DNA of 64,000 nucleotides, taken from NCBI GenBank assembly GCA_014529385.2, contig CM043950.1, positions 70,712,935 to 70,776,934 on the forward strand. Direction: 5' to 3'. Made by a program: the position numbers and the translations under genes. How positions within the stretch are numbered: the stretch's first letter is position 1; each line of letters begins with the position of its first letter. Below, one piece after another: positions 33,311 to 44,516 of the stretch. Origin of the DNA: Adiantum capillus-veneris. Taxonomy: Eukaryota; Streptophyta; Polypodiopsida; Polypodiales; Pteridaceae. The notes beneath the pieces are model-generated. The model saw only the letters and a list, made by a program, of their open reading frames with translations, did no database searches and was not told the origin of the DNA.

Positions 33311-34443
33311 AGTTGTTTGTCTTTGTGCGGCTACTTTGTTTTGGAAGGGAGCTTCCTTGCGTGATTGCTTGTTGTCATGCCTTGCCTCCATTAGAGTTGT
33401 CCATTCTTACTCGAAGCTTAGGAGACTTAAATATTGGTCACTCTTTCAATGACTAAGCCTTATGCATTGTCACTTGCCTATATTAGCTATAAATGTTTCC
33501 TTTTGCTTGATAACTTTGTCGTTTTAGGTCTAGTTGCAATCATTAAGGCTTAGTTATGCCAAATAGGCTACAATGCGATGAAGTCTGACTAACATTCGAT
33601 CTAGTGGACGACTCAACTTCGATAAGATTCTCTGACACAAGAGAACACTTGCAAAGCCATATATATATACAAGGTATCTATGGAAAAGAGATCACAGAGG
33701 TAGAAAGAGATACCAAGGTATCTCGGTCTTCTCTTCATGTCTCCCAAAGGCTCTCAATTCGTGTCTAAATTAAATCCACATGAGTTCTCTATAACTTCTT
33801 CTTTTCTCTCTCTTGTTGTCATACAAGCCAAGTCTGGTGTACGTCTAAGAGCACAACACATCACACCTCTCTAACCACCCTCATTTCTTGAATGTTGTCT
33901 TTTGGATTGCACTTATTTTAGGTTATGTCCAACATGGAAAGGGAAAAGAAACTCTAGGTTGCTTTCGTTGAATGCAAGTGAGGGCATGTCTTCAAGTGTG
34001 ATCACCGATGCTTGAAACTCTTAGACGTATTATTTTGATGATGGGATTATCGTTACCCTCTATATCATGTACGTGCAAGGGTGATTTAAAACCCCTCCAT
34101 CATCTATAAATTTTTCATGAATAAAATACACCCTTTTCCAATTCAATTTGTAAGTACGCACATGAATGGGTCTCTTTTTCATGGAAAAACAACATAATAT
34201 AAGTATTTTAGGAACACCTTTGTTGAACTTACGTGCTATTTTTATATGTATAAGTGAGACGTCCCTCTATCCTCGCCTCCCTTCCTAGCGAGATATATGT
34301 TGCCAAGAAAGTCATCTCATGACTGCAATGTTTGTAGTATATACTAGATGGTGCAACATCATACATGTCACAAGTGCACCAAGAAGCATGGGGTTATTTG
34401 TGGTGAATGTGGAGTGAGGATAATGCAAGAAGTTGACATGCGT
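33311..34443. other. No gene recognised
   Basis: AT-rich sequence with no recognisable domain, terminal repeat or RNA gene. Confidence 0.5.
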
Positions 34444-34763
34444 AAATGAATTCATGATGAGGTTGTTAGTCATAGGCTTTGTGAAAAATATGCCATCCTT
34501 CGCATTGCTTTGTTTGTACCAAGGGTTGGATGATGATGATATTCATGACGGTGAGTTACTGTAGACACATGCTTAGGAACACACACGGAGGGTGCATCTC
34601 CACCAATGTAAGTAAAATGAATTCATGATGAGGTTGTTAGTCATAGGTTCTGTGAAAAATGTGCCATGCTTTGCATTGCTTTGTTTGTACAAGGGCTGGA
34701 TAATGCTGATATTTAGTGCAGACGCATGCTAGAGAACACATACAGAGGCTGCATCTCCAACAG
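34444..34763. repeat. 171-bp tandem duplication cut by element L
   Basis: Copies begin at 34444 and 34615 (aaatgaattcatgatgagg...). The second ends in gcatctccaacag where the LTR of element L begins, so the duplication predates that insertion or its right part was displaced. Confidence 0.85.
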
Positions 34764-35138
34764 TGTTAGTCCCTTGTTGGATCCATCCTGCACGCATGAC
34801 ATGGCAAGCTAAACTTACACCTAGACACACATAGTGAGCGGACATCAGGCACACCTCCCAGCCATAGAGCCAATACGGGCTCACCCTCGAGCCTGGGAGC
34901 CTGCAGCCAAGCAGGCTAGCCTTTGCGACAAGGATCGGTCTCCCATACCACCGAACCCACACCAGTAGGGGTGTGCGGGCAAAGCTTCCAAGGGCCAAGA
35001 GTCCGAGTGTGGTGATCACACAAGATGTCTTACAAATGAGACTCAAGTCCTATTTATAGGACTTCATACCCAAAGGGCCATGTTCACACTGGCCGGACAT
35101 AACTGCAGACACCCATCCTGATGTCTGGGGACGTTACA
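34764..35138 (-). repeat. 3' LTR of element L (375 bp)
   Basis: Reads TGTAACGTCCCC...ACTAACA on its own strand and is preceded by a polypurine tract (minus AAAAAAGGGGGGAAG, 35139-35154). A second copy of its first ~190 bp lies on the plus strand at 41275-41467. Confidence 0.78.
35051..35060 (-). promoter_or_regulatory. TATA box of LTR L
   Basis: Minus-strand CCTATAAATA inside an inverted repeat (agtcctatttataggact), about 80 bp from the LTR start. The fragment at 41275 has lost it (cctaagtagg). Confidence 0.55.
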
Positions 35139-36244
35139 CTTCCCCCCTTTTTTTAAATTGTTGTCCTCAGTAATATCCTTGGTTATTAAGCCGGGGAAAC
35201 GATTTCTTAATGATCTGACCGACTCCCAAGTGGCTTGGGACTCGAGACTACGCTTCCACTTGATCAAATATTTGGGGTATGAAGACTTGTGAGACTTGTG
35301 GACCCTTTGATCGAGAACCGATTCGGGTTAAAATGGAACATAACGGATGGTGTCTTCTAAGTTCGGGACTTTCTCAGGAGGAATTACTAAGTCATCCTGC
35401 CCCGTCGTTCTTTCAGACGGCTCACATGGAACACGGGATGAACAACAATACGTTGAAGTAGGTCCAACTTATAGGAAACTCCACTTATCTTCTTTGTGAT
35501 CTGAAATGGACCATAATAGCGAGTAGAAAATTTCGAGCATTGACCAATTCGGATCGTTTTGGAATCCTTTGGTATCCTAAGGTACACCCACATGCCTTCC
35601 TGGAGTTAGCAGATCTGTCGATTCTGATTGGCACGATCTTGTGCTGTCTTTATGCTCTCTTTTACGATCTGAAGTATTTCTTGCATATCGTGTAAGAAAT
35701 TGGCTACCAATCGCATCTTGATCCCCTTGAATCCGGTGGCAATTGGTGGTTTTGGCTCATAACCGTACATAAGTATAACGGGGCTATAGTAAGTAATCGA
35801 GTGCTTTGTACCGTTATAAGCAAACTCAATCTGTGGGAGATAGCGTTCCCAACCATATTGATGTCGGGAGCCATACGCTCGTAGCATGTCATCCATAGTT
35901 TGATTCGTGCGTTCGGTCTGTCCATCAGTTTCAGGATGGTTTGACGACGACATGCATAGATCGGTCTCCAATTTTTGGAAGACCGTTTGCCAAAATTTGC
36001 CTGTGAATTTTGGATCATGATCACTGACAATTTCATTGAGCAAGCCATATAGTTTGTATAAGTGTTCCACAAAGCGCGGAGCTAACTCATGGCTCTTTTC
36101 ATTCCACAATTTTGTGAGTCGATCGACAACGACCCAAATGGCATCATGCCCACGATTGGTTCGGGGTAATCCAACTACAAAATCCATAGAAATGCTTGTC
36201 CATTTTCTATCGGTCCAGAGGTCTCTTTTGTACATAATATACAA
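35064..36244 (-). pseudogene. Integrase and chromodomain of element L
   Basis: Integrase core with SMDFVVGLPRTNRGHDAIWV (first D), VSDHDPKFTGKFW (second D) and HPETDGQTERTN (catalytic E); the frame 36244-35606 is open for 212 codons. It continues, with interruptions, through YGPFQITKKISGVSYKLDLL to a C-terminal chromodomain (IKWKRSLESQATWE, about 35240-35265). Chromodomains steer chromovirus integration to marked chromatin. Stops separate the pieces. Confidence 0.82.
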
Positions 36245-36267
36245 TTACTTTTCTTGCCCCACACTGA

Positions 36268-36288
36268 CGCGCATACACACACACAGAG

Positions 36289-36374
<86 letters not shown>
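36268..36374 (+). repeat. (AC)n(AG)n microsatellite
   Basis: Mostly AC to 36358 and AG to 36374, directly beyond the broken end of element L. Confidence 0.95.
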
Positions 36375-37364
36375 GACCACAAAGAATTTCTTGCTCAAGA
36401 TGTTTTGTGACAAAGGTCTCATTTGAGCTTTTGGAATTGGGAATCTTTCAAATGAACAAAACCTCCATAAGTCATGAGGGGTGTGTTTTTGTGAGAAAAT
36501 CCATTTTTTCCTTGGAGTTTGGAAGTTTTGGGTTAACCTTTCAGACGAATAAACCCCACGTAGGTCTTGAGGGTGTGCTATTACTTCAACATACTCATTT
36601 CGTAGTTTGCAGTGCTTAACTAATGTGTTGTAGCTAGTAGCTCCTCAAAGGCGGGGTCTTTGAAATTCAAAACAAGCGAGTATCTTGATAACAATTCAAG
36701 GCTCTGCTAATACTAGCATTTGCCAAGAGATAAGCCATATTAAATTTGGGATAGGTTTTTTGAATATTTTGAGAGAAAATTTGCTAAGGAACTGAAGAGT
36801 ATTCTCATAAAAAAGTAATATATTATATGGTCAAACTAGTGACACACATATTACAACCTATATTAATTAAGGCTGGATTCAAAGGGACCCGTGATGGAAG
36901 GAGCCTCGCTTGCATGAGAGATTTCATGGGCTATCTCAGAAGCTCAAGGCTACTAGATTAAAGCTCGTCGCTAACATCCTACAAACTAATTCTTTTTGTT
37001 GTCATTTTCTACCCACATAGGCAGCTTATCTTGGTGTCGCTACGCTGTGTGAGCATGCTAGTGAAAAGCTTGTTCGTGGAAAACTTCTACCGCCGCACCA
37101 TCTGCACCCTGCCATAGCTCCCTTTAACTTGTGTAAAATAAAAAGTCAAAAGTATTGTACTATGCCAATGTCTTTTTGTCTAAACATGATTCCTAGTGTG
37201 CATGCATATGGCTGAATATTATATCTACCTATTTATGCTTTTATATTTGCATGCACTATGTCCTTCTCTATATCTATTTTTGCTTGTGCTGCTAGATGTT
37301 GACACATCAATGTCCTTGTGCAAGTGTACCTGCAAATCACAGGCCATGCTATAGTGAGACTTTT
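36375..37364. other. No gene recognised
   Basis: Non-coding. Two diverged ~100-bp direct copies lie near 36420-36590 (gaacaaaacctccataagtc and gaataaaccccacgtaggtc). Nothing else was recognised. Confidence 0.5.
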
Positions 37365-37558
37365 CAATGCTCGAAAAAACCTTTTTTAAAGACTTGGCAA
37401 GCCTACATATGAGAAATTTTAAAGTTAAATCGACTAAATTTAAAGGTTTTTACACTAAATTTTGTAGGTTTTCTCACCTTCAATTTTCAAATTTAAGAGG
37501 TAAATCTAAAAATTTATAGGTGAAATTACACTAAACCTAGGTTTTTCCTGCTTGCACT
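37365..37558. mobile_element. MITE copy, reverse orientation
   Basis: Reverse-oriented relative of the MITE at 13434-13646. The left end is caatgctcgaaaaaacc; the interior shares cttggcaagcctacatatg and acactaaacctaggttttt. The right end is degenerate. Confidence 0.7.
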
Positions 37559-37689
37559 CAACAAAGCAGCCCTTTTGAATGCAGTTGCCCACCAACCTAT
37601 TACAGTTGTTATGCAAGCCGACAACTTTACAAAAGCGTTGGAATCTTTGCATTATGACATCATAACCCACTTGATGTGTGAGTAAGGAA

Positions 37690-38385
37690 TCAGGTGTTGA
37701 AGACTATTCGATCGAACAAAGGTGGGAAGTTTACCTCCAAAGCATTCGTTTAGTTTTGTGCGGACAATGGCATGAAGCGAGAGCTTGCGAATATCAGATC
37801 TCCTCTAGAGAATGGAGTTGTGGAGTGGAAGAATAGGACAGTGGTAGAAATGGCAAGGACCATGCCTAAGCATCAAGACTTGCCAAACTCTTTATGGGCA
37901 GAGGCGGTTGCGACGGCAATTCATACCATAAACAGATCTCCAACCTCTTTAGTTCTAAGCAAGACCACATTCCAAGCTTATTTTGGTAAGAAGCCGAACG
38001 TCTCCCATTTTCGGATCTTTGGCAACGATGCATATGTCCATGTACCAAAGGAGCAGAGGGGGAAGTTTGACCGTCCAAGAGAATGTTTTTTGTCGGCTAT
38101 AATACTCTTTCAAAGGAATATCGACTTTATGATCTAGAGAAGAAGGATGTTGTACTGAGCCATGATGTTGTCTTCAACGAGTTTTTACTTTGAGAGGAGG
38201 CTTCCACTCCCAAGTCCTCCAAAACGACCATTGATTTACCGAAACTTGGAGACCTAGATTATGTGTTGCCTCTTGATGAACCCTCTTCTCCAACCCCTGT
38301 ACCTTAGGCTTCAGAGGACAATGCATCCATTTCAGATGATGCAGTGGCAATGGTTCTCATCATAGTGCAAAGTGAGCTCCATCAT
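37690..38385 (+). pseudogene. Ty1/copia integrase fragment
   Basis: Plus strand. LKTIRSNKGGKFTS and FCADNGM form the second-acidic-residue region of a copia integrase, followed by SPLENGVVEWKNRTVVEMAR (the catalytic E lies in the NGVVE motif), LPNSLWAEAVATAIHTINR and FGKKPNVSHFRIFG. The tail continues in another frame as YRLYDLEKKDVVLSHDVVFN. A TAG at about 37752 and a frameshift near 38085 break it. No LTR, RT or gag adjoins it. Confidence 0.8.
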
Positions 38386-38739
38386 GCATAGTATTGACTA
38401 AATACCACGACATCCCCACTAACATCATCGGTGCCCAATATTGGGTGTAGACCTAGGTACTAACATATACTCCCAAACAAAACACACACCACATGTGCTC
38501 ACACGAGCATACATCAACACAAAGTTCAACATGCTAAGTTTCTATCATGAAATCGGAGATCAAGGACAAACTCGGCCATAATGAAGCCTAGTTCATTTAC
38601 TATGTATTGGATATCGATTGCACGATTCAGTTATGTTCTCTTCAGCACAAGTACAAAGGACAGTTTTGGTGAAGATTTTAAGGAAGCAAGTTACATTAGT
38701 GGGATTATAGGTGCTCTTCCGAGTATGTATGCAATTTGG
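38386..38739. other. No gene recognised
   Basis: Sequence between the copia fragment and the gag fragment. An open frame from 38581 runs into the gag region, but its first part resembles nothing I know. Confidence 0.4.
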
Positions 38740-39890
38740 CATATTGTATTGGATTGTCAAAGCCTGGACGGCAAAGGAAACGTGACACTTTTAGAAACAC
38801 ACTCTGACCATTCCGTCAAACCAAGGAAAAGAAAGAATACCATCGATCTTAAAATTGCTTTTTCAACTTTCTTAGGAAGCAAAAAGAATGATCTAGATGT
38901 ATACATCCAAGCAATCGAGCGATATATTGAATTCAAGCGCATAGAAGGGGTAGATTGGACAAAATATTTTTCCTAAACTCTACAAGATGTTGACAGGAAA
39001 AGTGTAAAGGTCCAGGAAAGAGGAATTGGATCCGATCGATGCTCAGGTTGCATGATGGCTAGAGAAGACTTGGCCCACCTTTTCATGGAATGCCAGACAA
39101 TCAGGGGCCTTGCAACGAAGATTTTCAAGTGGGTCCAAAAGACATGGCAGATCAGGTTCTTCAAGATTGATCTATTCCTTGGTGGAAAAAGATGAGAAGT
39201 CCTGCTCTCTCGTTTGCACTCAAATTGTCAGATACTTCTTTCTCCATCATATATGGAAGGCGAGGAACTGCCCGATGTTTGAAAGAGACCTTGTTGTGGC
39301 GAGCTTCTCAAAGATCATCCAAGAAAGCAGAGTGACGATCTATCTGCTCGAAAACAAACAAGACTTGAACGATTGGTATAGGGCTACCATGCCGTTGTGT
39401 CAAACTGAGGTAAGTAAAAGGTTGTTATTATAGTACACCTACTGTGTTCTTGTTAGCCTTTAGGAGAGGACATCCAAGGTGTAATCTTCAATACCTCAAG
39501 GCTTGGCTTGAGCTTGAGGTCGTTCTGTAATTTCTTTGAGATTTAAATACATTCACTCACTATTGTGAGTTTGGCACAAAAAGAAAAAGATGTTGACACG
39601 AAATGATATTACCATTACACAACGATTAAACTCAAAACTTAGTCCAAACTTCAAAAAAACCTTTATTCTAAAATATAGTGAGCATAAAGGAGATGAGGAT
39701 TTCCTACGTGAACTAGAAAAGATACAACAAGGCAAATTTATCAATGAGAAGTTATGTAGAGAAAATTAAGGAACTTCCAAGCAACTACATGAACCGCCTT
39801 CAAAGAAGAAAATGAGAGCACGATTTCTCAGCGGTTTCAGAAGTAAGAAGCTAAGGGAACAAGAGGTGCCAGCTCCAACAGATATGTTTT
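38740..39890 (+). pseudogene. Gag fragment split by a LINE insertion
   Basis: Relative of the fragment at 1-940. Left part (to 38995): DLKIAFSTF, LDVYIQAIERYIEFKRIEGV, KYFS. Right part (from 39587): FILKYSEHKGDEDFLRELEK, IQQGKF, FLSGFRSKKLREQEV. The LINE at 38996-39586 separates the halves exactly. The right part fades into an Asn/Ser/Thr-rich low-complexity stretch after about 39900. Confidence 0.68.
38996..39586 (+). mobile_element. 5'-truncated LINE with 12-bp target-site duplication
   Basis: 591 bp holding only the zinc-binding tail (RGIGSDRCSGC...HLFMEC) and 3' end of the LINE A-C family (ggcttgagcttgaggtcg, cactcactattgtgag). It is flanked by aagatgttgaca at 38984-38995 and 39587-39598. 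Confidence 0.9.
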
Positions 39891-41274
39891 AACGATTTGG
39901 TTCAGAGAGATTTGAATTTGGAACAAAAAACAAAAGAAAAGAACCGAAGAGCTAAATCTAACTCCAATCCTAATACAAATGCTTCAAAAACAACTTCATC
40001 AACTTCTAGTTCATCAGAAACTAAGCAAGACATTTAGAAACAATACTTTGAGAACATCAAACAATTTAAGTAATCCCAAAAGCTACCATTATCACAAGTT
40101 CACAACACACAAAAAGCTCAAAATGAAAGTACAACATTCCATCACCTCTACAATGCTTTTGCATCAAAAGATTTTCTTTGCAACATTCAACTATAGAGCA
40201 AAAAGTTTTGAAAACTCACTGTTGGACACCCATGTATCCCAAGTTTTGAAAACTCAACGTTGGACACCCACGTATCTCAAAACACTCACCAAGCCAAATT
40301 GCCCATGCACAAATATGCACGTTTCAAATTTTCTTCCGAAACCAAACAAGGTAGTGTACTGATCAATGTTTACATACAAATCTTGTTTTGTATGTTGTTT
40401 GGTACAATATGGATCACTGCGTTGAATGTGTGCAACCTTAAATGGTACTATGGATTTTTCTTACCATGTATTTGTTGGACACACACCTGCAATAAATACA
40501 CTCAAAGAGATACATCCCCCACATGAAGCTCATCAAAATCTACTTCTACTTTCAAAAGCACCACATTTGACGAACCTATGAGACAAAGCATTGCCAAGCA
40601 CTACACTGTTTTTTAAAAGGCCTTGACTAACAATCGCATCATGAATTTACTTACTTGCCCATCTTAACACCTTGCATGATGTCCCATGTCTTCAAGATAC
40701 AAGCATAGGTAGAGGCATGGACGCATCTGTGATTGCATCTAGAAAGAAACCCTCAATCCACATTCATTGAAAATAGTTTATCCTTGTTGGTATACTTGCA
40801 AACATTCCATTTCCAAAAACCACATAGCGAATGGGAAGCTCCTCAAAAGCCTTTTGTGCTTTCAAAAAGTCCACTTAACATACTCACTCTGCATCAACCT
40901 ATAGTTTCTTTGGCTTGCCCATGTTGGACATGCCCGACAATCAAAGCAATCCAAGAATCAACACCTTGTATCGACGTAGATGTGAACCAAAAGACATCGA
41001 AGATATACTCCGCTTGGCATAGATACTAACAAACGCCTTCCTGAAGCAGGTGTCCTCCTCAAGTAACATACATATTAACCAATGTGTTCCCTCGAGGGGT
41101 TCATTTGTAGGAAAGTATCTATCACATGAACTCAAAGGAGTGTTAAAAAAACACCATATACTTCTTGCCCTTTCTATAAATGTAATTTACAGAAGGGGTA
41201 AATGTAATTTAGTAAAGTCTAGAAAATTTTGCCAATAAAATACCCCTTCTTTTGAACTCATATGCTATACTTAC
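39891..41274. other. No gene recognised
   Basis: AT-rich. A short direct repeat (ttgaaaactcac...ttggacacccatgtatc and ...acgtatc) lies at about 40205-40280. No gene or element was recognised. Confidence 0.5.
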
Positions 41275-41467
41275 TGTTACGTCCCCAGACATCAGGATGG
41301 GTGTCTGTAATTATGTCCGGCCAGTGTGAACATGGCCCTTTGGTTATGAAGTCCTAAGTAGGACTTGAGTCTCGATTGTGAGACATCTTGTGTGATCACC
41401 ACACTCAAACTCTTGGCCCTTGGCTTCTGCCCGCACACCCCTACTGGTCTGGGTTCGGTGGTATGGA
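41275..41467 (+). repeat. LTR fragment of the element L family
   Basis: TGTTACGTCCCCAGACATC... matches the first ~190 bp of LTR L in opposite orientation and breaks off at ggtggtatgg. No internal region adjoins it. Confidence 0.8.
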
Positions 41468-42030
41468 GGCATCAACATTCTCAGATGATGATATTTTGCA
41501 AGTTGCTGCTTGTGGCTGAGGTTCAACTTTGAAGAGCTAAGGGCAATTTGCAAGAAACATTTACCCGCTTGATTTGGTCCTCAACTCCTTGTCCATACTC
41601 CAAATTCTAGCGTCCAACCTCTAGAGTCTAGACTCGTCCAGATCTCAGAAGTCCACACTCCATTGTCCAACCTCGGGAATTTGGAGTCCAAGCTCTAGGC
41701 TCCAGACTATAATAAATAAATAAATATAAGAGTTTATATTATATATCAATTTTTCTCAAAAAAAGTACTCTCAAGGGCAATATTGGTTTTAACCAACCCT
41801 TCCATAAGAAGGGCAAATTTTTGATACAGCCCTTCAAAGGCAAACCCTTGAAACTTTTCTAGTTCCCTTGAAGGTCAAATATGGCCTCGAAAGGCTCTGC
41901 AACTTCAAAAATGAACCCTGACGTCGACGTTCCAGTGGCTCAATATATTTCCCATAGAATTTGAATTTCTTTGAATACATCAAATTTGAGAATGTCATAA
42001 TTGAAGAAGATGTGGCAATTTTGTTCAAAC
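41468..42030. other. No gene recognised
   Basis: Non-coding, AT-rich after 41710. Short related pieces (gtccaacctc, gtccacactcc, gtccaagctc) recur at 41590-41710. Confidence 0.45.
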
Positions 42031-42100
42031 CAGTGCTCGAAAAAAACTGTTTTCCAAAAACTTGGAACACCCACGTATGAGAGATTGAGAATCCTACTGC
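42031..42100 (+). mobile_element. MITE end fragment
   Basis: Starts agtgctcgaaaaaaactg and shares about 60 bp with the right end (reverse complement) of the MITE at 13434-13646. The rest is missing. Confidence 0.65.
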
Positions 42101-42928
42101 AAGGCGAGTCCATCATTGATAGTTTATTGGCGAATTTGTGCAAATGAGGGCTCTTTCTTTATCTACAATAATTTTGTGCTTAACTTTTGTATCTTGTTTT
42201 TTGCATCGACTTTACATTTAGCATCACCTCTACTCAGTATTGCGTGGTAACACTTTGCACTATGTGTGTGCATGTTAGGCTGTATACTTTTTGCTTAAAG
42301 CTTGTTCTGCGCATATGGGGCAATATCGCAGATGAAGACGTGTCGTTCTTCATTCTAGAAAGTGACTTCTCTCTCTGGATACTTCTCTGTAAACACTTTT
42401 AAAAGGCTTAAAAGATTTGAGAAAGTGGTCCACAAATAGCAAAATGGTGTCTTCAAACCTAAGAAATAAAAGCTGGTTTAGGTAACAAGGAGTCCATCTT
42501 GATAGGGGACAAAGTGCATGTAGGTGGGTCCTAGCTTTTACAGTAGCTTTTAAGGACAATCATAAGGTTAGCTCTGAAGTATAAGGATAGAACATGCTCA
42601 GCCACTTTGTTTGCAGGTTCTGAAAAAAGTAATATGGCTGGGCCTCTGTGAGAAATGGGCTATGATGGATCTGTGGGAGGTGGGTCCTTGGAATAGCACG
42701 TCGGGCTTGACATACACAAGCCTACAATATGCCCTCACGACTTCCCGGCTTGACAAGTGCTACTGCTCTCACCAAGCTGACTAGATCCCGTCGCTACTTG
42801 AGATGAAGGTGCTGATAATGAAGGGCGTGTCAGACCATCTACCTTTACACATGAAACTCAGGAAAGCCAAAGGAAAGGGGCAAGCCCCTAGAGGGAGTAA
42901 GAAGCGGCTTATTACTGGGGCATACCTA

Positions 42929-43096
42929 TTCAAAGACCCTCTCTTTAGAAGGCTTACCAAGAAAGCTTTGAGTAAACTCAATAATTCAAAGACCCTCTCT
43001 TTAGAAGGCTTACCAAGAAAGCTTTGAGTAAACTCAATAATTCAAAGACCCTCTCTTTAGAAGGCTTACCAAGAAAGCTTTGAGTAAACTCAATAA
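42929..43096 (+). repeat. Three tandem copies of 56 bp in LINE C
   Basis: Copies begin at caaagaccctctc at 42931, 42987 and 43043, with an exact 56-bp period. The period is not a multiple of three, so the triplication shifts the frame. Confidence 0.93.
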
Positions 43097-44372
43097 AGAT
43101 ATTAATCTAGAAAAACCTAAAGCTTGGGACCTCTTTGCTCGGAGTATATAGAAAGCGATCAAAAGCTTGGGCCCTCAGATAAAAAAGGCTTGGGAAGAGC
43201 ATTGGAAGCAGCTCGAAGAGGAGGTTGCTCGTCTAACTTCCAAAAAAGTTATTGGGTTGGCCTCCAAAGAAGAACACAAATGGTGGCTGGAAGCTAAAGC
43301 CAACCTGGCCGAGTAGCAACTCGAGGAAATCAAGAGGTGAGATTGATATCCAGGGAGACCTTCCTTCAACCAAAGGCCGCTAATCAAGCACACTTTTTTA
43401 GGGCCTTGAAAATCAAGAAAAACCAGGGCTCCATCCACTCGCTCACATATGAGAATGGGAATGCTATGCAAGACCAAGACGAAGTGGCTAGGATGATACT
43501 TGATCATCTAAGCCAAATCATTGGTTAAGCAGAGACCCGCTCTCCAGAAGTGGATGAAGCTAGAGTGACCTTGCTCGAGAGTGTCAATAGGAAAATTCCC
43601 AACCTGAAGCCAATCGTCTTGAGATGGCCTTTTTTGAAGATGAGTGCTCGCTTGCATTGCAAGCTCTTGGCAAGGAGAAGTCCCTTGGTTGGGATGGTTT
43701 GACCAGTGAATTCTTTAGGGAGTTCCAGGATGACCTCAAGATCCCAATCACGTATAGGGCTAACCAAGCTTTTGTCAAGTGGTTGTTGGATCCTAGTGTG
43801 AAAAGTGGGCTTATCAAGCCTATCGCGAAACAAGTTTACTGATCGCATCTTAAGCACTGGTGTCCCATAACTATGATGTCTGTGGCATACAAAATTATAG
43901 CCAAGGCTGTCACTCTTAGAATCGGCCCCTTCCTAGGCAGAGTCATCTCCCCTCATCAGCATCAAAGGAAGGTCAATATATGACATTATCTTGGCAACAA
44001 TGGTTGGCATTGAGTACGCAGCCTTAACGAAGCAGGATTGCATTTTTCTTCAGCTAGACTTGGATAAGGCGTATGATAGGATTATGTGGTCCTTCATTGA
44101 AAATGTCATGAAATCATTGGGCTTTGGGCCCCGCCTTTGTCGACTTATACACACTCTGGGTGTAGGCAGCCAATTTGAGCTTTTGTTCAATGATAGAATT
44201 GTGGGCTCCTTTGGAGCTAGAAGATCTATCAAGCAAGAATGTCCCTTGGCCCCTCTTCTCTGTGCCATTGGGTTGCACCCTCTAATAACAATGCGCGAAG
44301 TTGTTGCTGCACAGGGTGAAATTCAAGGTTTAACTTTGCTCAACAAAGACCAGTTCTTGGTCAAGATGTTTG

Positions 44373-44516
44373 CATATGACTCCTTCCTCTTTTTAAAAGC
44401 CTACCCTCAGGTACTCAGGAAGGCGTTAGAGATCGTGCAAACAACATATGACTCCTTCCTCTTTTTAAAAGCCTGCCTTCAGGTACTCAAGAAGGCGTTA
44501 GAGATCGTGCAAACAT
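44373..44516 (+). repeat. 72-bp in-frame duplication at the RT catalytic box of LINE C
   Basis: catatgactccttcctcttt is repeated at 44373 and 44445. The 24-residue unit YDSFLFLKA...ALEIVQT is duplicated in frame, repeating the second half of the former F-A-D-D box. Confidence 0.92.

Larger units (their letters stand above)
34764..36246 (-). mobile_element. Ty3/gypsy chromovirus L, 5' part missing
   Basis: Minus-strand element consisting of integrase, chromodomain, polypurine tract and 3' LTR. It ends abruptly at about 36246 within the integrase core, next to an (AC)n tract, so gag, protease, RT and the 5' LTR are absent. It is closely related in arrangement to element G. Confidence 0.8.
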
